Assembly (NCBI GenBank): GCA_027022065.1
Contig: JALVZS010000246.1
Location: 1-5,537, forward strand
Length of the DNA stretch: 5,537 nucleotides
Direction: 5' to 3'
Origin: a bacterium
GTDB taxonomy: Bacteria > Thermosulfidibacterota > Thermosulfidibacteria > Thermosulfidibacterales > Thermosulfidibacteraceae
The position numbers and the translations under genes were made by a program. The notes under the pieces were generated by a model. It did no database searches, had not been told where the DNA came from, and saw only the letters and a program-made list of their open reading frames with translations. This document shows, in pieces, positions 1 through 5,537 of the stretch (positions are counted from its first letter, which is position 1; every line of letters begins with the position of its first letter).

Positions 1-760
1 AAAAGAAGCTGTCAAACTTGACATTGTAATCCGCAAGGTCCCTCTTTATCTCCTCTAAAAGCCTCTCTTTACCCCAGTTGGCAAGCGTCTCTACGGCTTC
101 TTCTTCTGGTCTTTCAAGTATGTCGGGAAACACATTTAAGGCCTCCTCGGCCAGCTTAACTATATAATCTCCTCTATAGCCATCCTCCGGTAGCTCCTCA
201 TCTATCCCTTTAAGCTGCTTGCACCTTACAAGCAGCGACTCACCCAAGAGCCTTATCTGCCTTCCCGCATCGTTTATGTAGTACTCCTTCTCCACATTAT
301 ATCCCGCCTTTTTGAGTATCCTGGCCAGGGAATCCCCAACGGCAGCCCCCCTTGCGTGTCCCACATGAAGGGGACCTGTTGGATTAGCAGAAACGAACTC
401 TATCTGAACCCTTTTGCCCTTCCCTATCTTTAGATCCCCGTAACGGCACCCCTTTCTCAGCACCTCCCTAACGATAGAGTGCCACCACGTATCCTTCATC
501 CTGATGTTGATGAAGCCAGGCCCCGCTACCTCAACCGCTTCCACATGTGGCATATCCAGAAAGTCCGCCACTATCTCTGCAACCTCCCTAGGAGGCCTTT
601 TGGCAACCTTGGCGATTAAGAAAGCAACATTTGTGGCGTAATCCCCATGCCTTCTGTCGGGATACTCCACCTGCACCTGAACGTCCAGAGAAGGAAGTTT
701 TCCTCGTTCAACGGCCTTTTTAACCGCCTTCTCCAGATAGTTGGCCACCACAGCCCTCAT
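1..760 (-). CDS. argS: Arginyl-tRNA synthetase, N-terminal part (runs off left edge)
   Basis: Class I aminoacyl-tRNA synthetase that charges tRNA-Arg with arginine in the cytoplasm. The first 253 codons are visible, a little under half of a usual ~550-residue ArgRS; the KMSK-type loop and anticodon-binding domain lie beyond the window. Residues ~1-110 match the N-terminal additional domain that recognises the tRNA elbow (RRHGDYATN at 36-44, GPGFINI at 80-86). The catalytic fold opens with SANPTGPLHVGHARG at 124-138, in which HVGH (132-135) is the HIGH signature. YINDAGRQI at 161-169 is another ArgRS hallmark. The start is ATG at 758-760, with GGAGGG at 767-772 inside the end of uppS. The codon directly before it in the same frame is the uppS TAG, so no longer form is possible without readthrough. 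Its place after uppS is unusual (cdsA is commoner there). Identity is seen directly from the motifs. Confidence 0.96.
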   Translation of the reverse strand, partial: MRAVVANYLEKAVKKAVERGKLPSLDVQVQVEYPDRRHGDYATNVAFLIAKVAKRPPREVAEIVADFLDMPHVEAVEVAGPGFINIRMKDTWWHSIVREVLRKGCRYGDLKIGKGKRVQIEFVSANPTGPLHVGHARGAAVGDSLARILKKAGYNVEKEYYINDAGRQIRLLGESLLVRCKQLKGIDEELPEDGYRGDYIVKLAEEALNVFPDILERPEEEAVETLANWGKERLLEEIKRDLADYNVKFDSFF

Positions 761-1468
761 CTAGATCCCTCCAAACCTCCTCTCCCTCCTGGAGTAGTCT
801 TCAAGAGCCTTGTAAAACTCCTCTTTGGTGAAATCCGGCCAAAGGGTTGGGGTAAAATAAAGCTCCGTATAGGAAAGCTGCCACAGCATAAAGTTGCTTA
901 TACGCATCTCACCACTGGTTCTTATTAAGAGGTCAGGCTCTGGGATCCACGGACAGTATAGGTGCTTTGATATAAGCTCCTCGTCCACCTGTTTAGGCTC
1001 TATCCTGCCAGAGGCAACCTCTTTGGCAAGCTTCTTAAAGGCATCCACCATCTCGGCCCTTCCACCGTAGTTGAGGGCCAGAGTAACCACCAGGCTTTCA
1101 CAGTGCCTTGTATCCTCCATAAGGGCCTTAACCGCCTCGTAAACCTCATTGGGAAGTCTCTTAAGCCTCCCCATGGCGTTGAACCTGATATCATTGGAGA
1201 GGAACTCATCCCTTTTGGACTCCACATAGCTCTTGAGAAGCCCCATGAGGAAGTTAACCTCTTCAGGAGGACGCCTCCAGTTCTCCGTGGAAAAGGCAAA
1301 CAGGGTGAGGTATTTGATCCCTACCTCTTTTGCCGCCCTGACTATCTCCTCAACCCTCTTTACTCCCTCAACATGCCCATGGACCCTGCTTAGTCCCCTT
1401 TTCTTTGCCCACCTACCGTTTCCGTCCATTATTATGGCAACATGAACGGGAAGCTTGGAGAGGTTCAT
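761..1468 (-). CDS. uppS: Isoprenyl (undecaprenyl) diphosphate synthase
   Basis: Cis-prenyltransferase that adds isopentenyl diphosphate units to farnesyl diphosphate to make the C55 lipid carrier for peptidoglycan and other wall polymers; it acts at the inner face of the membrane. Numbered from the chosen start (235 residues), HVAIIMDGNGRWA at 9-21 carries the catalytic Asp15 and diphosphate-binding Arg19. FSTENW follows at 59-64, NYGGR at 133-137, and the C-terminal RTSGE-x-RISNF block at 183-193, leading into LWQ-x-SY-x-ELYF. Length and motif order are normal for the family. A TTG at 1478-1480 extends the frame by four codons, but its next bases are the SD GGAGG (1474-1478), which sits 5 bases before the ATG at 1466-1468, so I choose the ATG. 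A terminator lies immediately upstream. The TAG stop abuts the argS ATG. The chain length of the product cannot be read from sequence alone. Confidence 0.96.
   Translation of the reverse strand: MNLSKLPVHVAIIMDGNGRWAKKRGLSRVHGHVEGVKRVEEIVRAAKEVGIKYLTLFAFSTENWRRPPEEVNFLMGLLKSYVESKRDEFLSNDIRFNAMGRLKRLPNEVYEAVKALMEDTRHCESLVVTLALNYGGRAEMVDAFKKLAKEVASGRIEPKQVDEELISKHLYCPWIPEPDLLIRTSGEMRISNFMLWQLSYTELYFTPTLWPDFTKEEFYKALEDYSRRERRFGGI
767..780 (-). promoter_or_regulatory. Ribosome binding site(s) for argS inside uppS
   Basis: On the minus strand this reads GGAGGTTTGGAGGG, two SD-like purine blocks. The nearer GGAGG (768-772) lies 7 bases from the argS ATG, which is ideal spacing. Both blocks fall in the last codons of uppS (the Arg-Arg-Phe-Gly-Gly end of the protein), so argS initiation depends on ribosomes that terminate or reinitiate at uppS, or on sites accessible within the uppS 3' end. 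Confidence 0.7.
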
Positions 1469-1472
1469 CAAA

Positions 1473-1478
1473 ACCTCC
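1473..1478 (-). promoter_or_regulatory. Ribosome binding site that decides the uppS start
   Basis: The minus strand reads GGAGGT, with 5 bases between GGAGG and the ATG at 1466-1468. It overlaps the alternative TTG codon at 1478-1480, which therefore cannot be the start. The site begins only 4 bases after the U-tract of the upstream terminator ends. Confidence 0.8.
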
Positions 1479-1482
1479 AAGT

Positions 1483-1514
1483 AAAAAAAGAGGGGCCCTT
1501 AAAGGCCCCTCTTT
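1483..1514 (-). terminator. Rho-independent terminator after the ferredoxin gene
   Basis: A perfect 11-bp inverted repeat (arms 1487-1497 and 1504-1514, sequence AAAGAGGGGCC against its complement) encloses a 6-base loop. In the minus direction the hairpin is followed by seven T residues (1489 down to 1483), the classic intrinsic terminator form. In the plus direction the run after the stem is only three T residues, so it is directional. It lies 23 bases beyond the ferredoxin stop and directly in front of the uppS SD. It should end or attenuate the prfB-to-ferredoxin transcript. Confidence 0.9.
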
Positions 1515-1537
1515 AAGAAAATACAGCCTTTGTTTAA

Positions 1538-1714
1538 TTACTCTTCAGGTCCTAAAATGGCTCCTGTGGGGCACACCTCTGCACAGGATCCGCAATCGGT
1601 GCACTTGTCAGGGTCAATGCTGTACTTCTCCTCGCCCTCAATAATGGCATCAGCAGGGCACACATCCTTGCAGGACCCACAGGCAACACACTCATCGGTT
1701 ATTTTGTAGGCCAT
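1538..1714 (-). CDS. Small 2[4Fe-4S] ferredoxin (clostridial type)
   Basis: A 58-residue soluble electron carrier with two [4Fe-4S] clusters. Two CxxCxxCxxxCP motifs are complete: Cys 9, 12, 15, 19 and Cys 38, 41, 44, 48, each followed by Pro. There is an internal pseudo-twofold repeat and an acidic C-terminus (GPEE), and no insert between the motifs. Family knowledge: such ferredoxins serve low-potential reactions such as pyruvate:ferredoxin oxidoreductase, hydrogenases or radical enzymes in anaerobes; the partner here cannot be told. The ATG at 1712-1714 is chosen because AAGGAGGTG lies with 7 bases between GGAGG and ATG; an in-frame GTG at 1718-1720 is only 1 base from the SD. It lies 21 bases after frr and ends before a strong terminator, so it appears to be the last gene of the rpsB operon. 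That setting is unusual, since uppS normally follows frr. Confidence 0.95.
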   Translation of the reverse strand: MAYKITDECVACGSCKDVCPADAIIEGEEKYSIDPDKCTDCGSCAEVCPTGAILGPEE

Positions 1715-1721
1715 GGTCACA

Positions 1722-1728
1722 CCTCCTT
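1722..1728 (-). promoter_or_regulatory. Ribosome binding site for the ferredoxin
   Basis: The minus strand reads AAGGAGG followed by TGTGACC and then the ATG, a near-perfect SD with 7-base spacing. It rules out the GTG at 1718-1720 as start. The strength of the site suggests high expression of the ferredoxin independent of translation of frr. Confidence 0.8.
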
Positions 1729-1735
1729 CTGGTTT

Positions 1736-3619
<1,884 letters not shown>

Positions 3620-3622
3620 GCC

Positions 3623-3632
3623 ATCACCTCCT
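3623..3632 (-). promoter_or_regulatory. Extended ribosome binding site for tsf
   Basis: The minus strand reads AGGAGGTGAT, complementary over 10 bases to the usual 16S rRNA 3' end (AUCACCUCCU), with 7 bases between GGAGG and ATG. It shares its first base with the rpsB TGA stop. This is the strongest initiation signal in the window, in line with EF-Ts being made in larger amounts than its operon neighbours, though that is inference. Confidence 0.85.
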
Positions 3633-4462
3633 CAGTCTTCCTCATCCTCGTATATATCCTCGTATTCCTCGTATCCCTCTTCAAAGGGGGTTCTTTCGGA
3701 TTCCTCTTTAAGGGCCTCCTCCATGGTGTAAACCTCGGCCCCCTCAACCTCCTCTTCAGAAATGCCCACCTTCTCTCTAAAGATGTGCTGACCCTCAATC
3801 ACGGCATCCGCAATCTTTGAGGTTATGAGCCTTATGGCCCTTATAGCGTCATCGTTTCCAGGAATTATAACATCTATCTCATCGGGATCGCAGTTGGTAT
3901 CAACGATGGCCACAATGGGAATGCCCATCTTTCTCGCCTCTCTCACCGCATTTCTCTCCTTTCTTGGATCCACAATGTAGATGATGTCGGGAAGCTCCTC
4001 CATGTCCTTTATGCCGGCATAGTTCCTGTTGAGCTTCTCTATCTTTCTGAGAATCCTCATCTTCTCCTTCTTGGTGTAGTAATCAAGAAGCCCCTCGTCC
4101 CTCATACGCTCAAGCTCTTTGAGCTTCTCTATGCTCTGCCTTATAACCCTGAAGTTGGTAAGGGTCCCGCCTATCCAGCGGTGATTAACATAGTACATCC
4201 CGCAGCGCTTGGCCTCCTCCTCAATGGGCTCCTTGGCCTGCTTCTTGGTTCCCACAAAGAGAACTTTTGCCCCCTCTGCCACCCTGTCCCTCACAAATTG
4301 ATAGGCCTTCTCAAACAGCTGAAGCGTCTTCTGAAGATCAATGATGTAAATCCCGTTCCTCGCCGTATAGATGTACGGCTTCATCTTGGGATTCCAACGC
4401 CTCGTCTGATGCCCGAAGTGGACACCTGCCTCAAGCAACTGCTTCATGGTAACCACTGCCAT
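3632..4462 (-). CDS. rpsB: 30S ribosomal protein S2 with long acidic C-terminal tail
   Basis: Late-assembling protein on the back of the 30S subunit near the mRNA exit, needed for S1 binding and initiation. It has 276 residues; E. coli S2 has 241. The body is standard: [19 protein letters not shown] at 9-27, GTKKQA at 71-76, RWIGGTLTN at 95-103, the helical hairpin at about 105-150, IVDPRKE at 163-169, VDTNCDPD at 187-194 and [10 protein letters not shown] at 201-210. After about residue 235 comes a tail in which 21 of 41 residues are Glu or Asp, with four Tyr. The ATG at 4460-4462 is preceded by AGGGGGTG (4469-4476), one mismatch from the ideal SD. Only 13 bases or so separate it from the prfB stop, so the structured leader that often mediates S2 autoregulation has no intergenic space here. 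Confidence 0.98.
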   Translation of the reverse strand: MAVVTMKQLLEAGVHFGHQTRRWNPKMKPYIYTARNGIYIIDLQKTLQLFEKAYQFVRDRVAEGAKVLFVGTKKQAKEPIEEEAKRCGMYYVNHRWIGGTLTNFRVIRQSIEKLKELERMRDEGLLDYYTKKEKMRILRKIEKLNRNYAGIKDMEELPDIIYIVDPRKERNAVREARKMGIPIVAIVDTNCDPDEIDVIIPGNDDAIRAIRLITSKIADAVIEGQHIFREKVGISEEEVEGAEVYTMEEALKEESERTPFEEGYEEYEDIYEDEED

Positions 4463-4468
4463 AACCTA

Positions 4469-4476
4469 CACCCCCT
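4469..4476 (-). promoter_or_regulatory. Ribosome binding site for rpsB
   Basis: The minus strand reads AGGGGGTG directly after the prfB TAG, with 8 bases from the SD core to the rpsB ATG. It fills most of the short prfB-rpsB gap, leaving no room for a promoter between the two genes. Confidence 0.7.
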
Positions 4477-5537
4477 CTATTTGGTTTTATCCTCCGCCCC
4501 TTCATCCTCCCGGGGACCCACAGGGGCACCTCCCGAGGAGTCCAGGGCGTGTGTTGTGGCCTTTTGTGAAAAGAGATACGCCTCAATAAAATCGTCTATA
4601 TCACCATCTAGAACCGCCATCGCCGCTACATTACTCTTTTCCACCCCCGTTCGCAAGTCCTTAACAAGTTTAAACGGATGAAGCACGTAGGAACGTATCT
4701 GATTCCCCCAGGATATCTCCTTCTTGTTCTTCTCCAGCTCCTGTTTCTCCTTTTCAAGCTCCTTCTTTTTCAGCTCGTAGAGCCTTGCCCTTAGGATCTT
4801 AAGCGCCATTTCCTTGTTCCTCAGTTGAGAACGCTCGTTCTGACACTGCACCACAATACCCGTTGGTATATGGGTGATCCTCACAGCAGAATCGGTAACA
4901 TTCACATGTTGACCTCCAGGACCCGAGGCCCTAAAGGTCTCTATCTTTAGATCCTCAGGCCGTATCTCAACCTCTATGTCCTCCTCTATCTCTGGATACA
5001 CAAACACGGAAGCAAAAGAGGTGTGTCTTCTCTTGTTGGCGTCAAATGGAGATATTCTAACCAGCCTGTGGACTCCTGTCTCTCCCTTGAGGTAGCCGTA
5101 AGCGTAAGGCCCCTTAACCATAAAGGTAACGCTCTTTATTCCCGCATCATCGGCAGGCTGATAGTCCATTATCTCCACCTCAAAGTCCTTGGACTTCGCC
5201 CAGCGGGTGTACATGCGAAAGAGCATTTCAGCCCAGTCCTGCGCTTCTGTGCCCCCCGCTCCTGGGTTTATGGAAACAATGGCGTTGTTGGGATCCTTTT
5301 CCCCAGAAAGCAGCGTCTTCAACTCAAGCCGCTTGATCCTTTTTTCAATCCACTCAAGCTCCCTCTTTATCTCATCCCCCACTGAGAGATCCTGTTCCTC
5401 CTCACCAAGCTCTATAAGCACAGATAAATCCTCCATCCTCCTTTCAAGCTCCTCCCATTCCTCAAGCAGATGCTCCAGATGCTTCTTTCTCTTCAAAAGC
5501 TGGGCTGCCTTCTTGGCGTCACTCCATATCTCTGGAG
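4477..5537 (-). CDS. prfB: Peptide chain release factor 2 (N-terminus beyond right edge)
   Basis: Class I release factor that ends translation at UGA and UAA. The frame stays open to the right edge: 352 residues plus two bases are visible, beginning [13 protein letters not shown], which aligns with the E. coli RF2 stretch PDVWNEPERAQAL. Codons 5' of a TTG at 5494-5496 are therefore part of the gene, and that TTG is not the start. The stop-codon-reading tripeptide SPF (codons at 5044-5052) marks RF2 rather than RF1 (PxT). The catalytic GGQ (4909-4917) lies in [11 protein letters not shown], and the SPF-GGQ spacing of 45 residues equals that of E. coli. Its Gln is the known PrmC methylation site. 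By comparison with E. coli about 43 residues are missing, including the place where many prfB genes carry a programmed +1 frameshift. After FIEAYL there is an unusual ~31-residue tail ending GAEDKTK. Its own stop is TAG, an RF1 codon. Confidence 0.97.
   Translation of the reverse strand, partial: PEIWSDAKKAAQLLKRKKHLEHLLEEWEELERRMEDLSVLIELGEEEQDLSVGDEIKRELEWIEKRIKRLELKTLLSGEKDPNNAIVSINPGAGGTEAQDWAEMLFRMYTRWAKSKDFEVEIMDYQPADDAGIKSVTFMVKGPYAYGYLKGETGVHRLVRISPFDANKRRHTSFASVFVYPEIEEDIEVEIRPEDLKIETFRASGPGGQHVNVTDSAVRITHIPTGIVVQCQNERSQLRNKEMALKILRARLYELKKKELEKEKQELEKNKKEISWGNQIRSYVLHPFKLVKDLRTGVEKSNVAAMAVLDGDIDDFIEAYLFSQKATTHALDSSGGAPVGPREDEGAEDKTK
4509..4547 (-). other. Possible RNA hairpin in the prfB 3' end, upstream of rpsB
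   Basis: On the minus strand CCC-T-GGAC (4547 to 4540) can pair with GTCC-CC-GGG (4517 to 4509), a 7-bp stem with a small asymmetric bulge, and a short TCC/GGA helix can form inside. It lies in the GC-rich part of prfB that codes for the extra C-terminal tail, about 47-85 bases before the rpsB ATG. GC-rich sequence pairs easily by chance, so this is only a candidate structure. Confidence 0.25.

Noticed and set aside
1000-1299. Minus-strand 99-codon frame inside uppS and 62-codon frame at 3610-3798 inside rpsB
   Set aside because: Out-of-frame shadows of confident genes, rich in Arg/Pro/Trp, with no motif.
1478-1480. TTG as the uppS start (239 residues)
   Set aside because: It overlaps the Shine-Dalgarno sequence that serves the ATG four codons later.
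1483-1514. Hairpin as a bidirectional terminator or an insertion-sequence end
   Set aside because: Only the minus direction has a proper T-tract, and no target duplication or transposase is nearby.
5494-5496. TTG as the prfB start
   Set aside because: Upstream codons continue in frame to the edge and match the conserved RF2 N-terminal domain.

Overview
The window is a dense, fully minus-strand bacterial housekeeping cluster for translation, nucleotide and cell-envelope synthesis. No gene on the plus strand is credible. In the direction of transcription (high to low coordinates) the order is prfB (release factor 2, N-terminus cut by the right edge), rpsB (ribosomal protein S2), tsf (elongation factor Ts), pyrH (UMP kinase), frr (ribosome recycling factor), a small 2[4Fe-4S] ferredoxin, uppS (isoprenyl/undecaprenyl diphosphate synthase) and argS (arginyl-tRNA synthetase, C-terminus cut by the left edge). 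The core rpsB-tsf-pyrH-frr(-uppS) order is one of the most conserved in bacteria. The local departures are prfB directly in front of rpsB, a ferredoxin between frr and uppS, and argS directly after uppS.

The organism is a bacterium. The short 199-residue EF-Ts resembles the Thermus/Thermotoga size class. The proteins are rich in Lys, Glu and Arg, and the ferredoxin is of clostridial type. Together these suggest an anaerobic, probably thermophilic lineage, but I cannot name a phylum from this sequence alone. Shine-Dalgarno sites are strong: the one before tsf matches the usual 16S 3' tail over 10 bases.

Layout: positions 4477-5537 hold prfB; 3632-4462 rpsB; 3020-3619 tsf; 2283-3020 pyrH; 1736-2293 frr; 1538-1714 the ferredoxin; 1483-1514 a clear intrinsic terminator; 761-1468 uppS; 1-760 argS. 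Gaps are 0-21 bases everywhere except the 69 bases between the ferredoxin and uppS, which hold the terminator. From prfB to the ferredoxin the genes look like one transcription unit. tsf/pyrH and pyrH/frr overlap, and uppS and argS abut exactly.

Functionally, S2, EF-Ts, RRF, RF2 and ArgRS cover ribosome assembly, elongation, termination, recycling and tRNA charging. PyrH feeds UTP/CTP synthesis and UppS makes the lipid carrier for peptidoglycan, so the cluster ties growth-rate functions together. The most interesting structural points are the terminator whose U-tract ends only 4 bases before the uppS ribosome binding site, leaving no room for a separate promoter; the zero-gap, same-frame UAG-AUG junction of uppS and argS; the ferredoxin in a translation operon; and the unusual C-terminal tail of RF2, whose coding sequence occupies the place where an rpsB leader would normally be. 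I see no mobile element, CRISPR array or clearly novel multi-gene system here.
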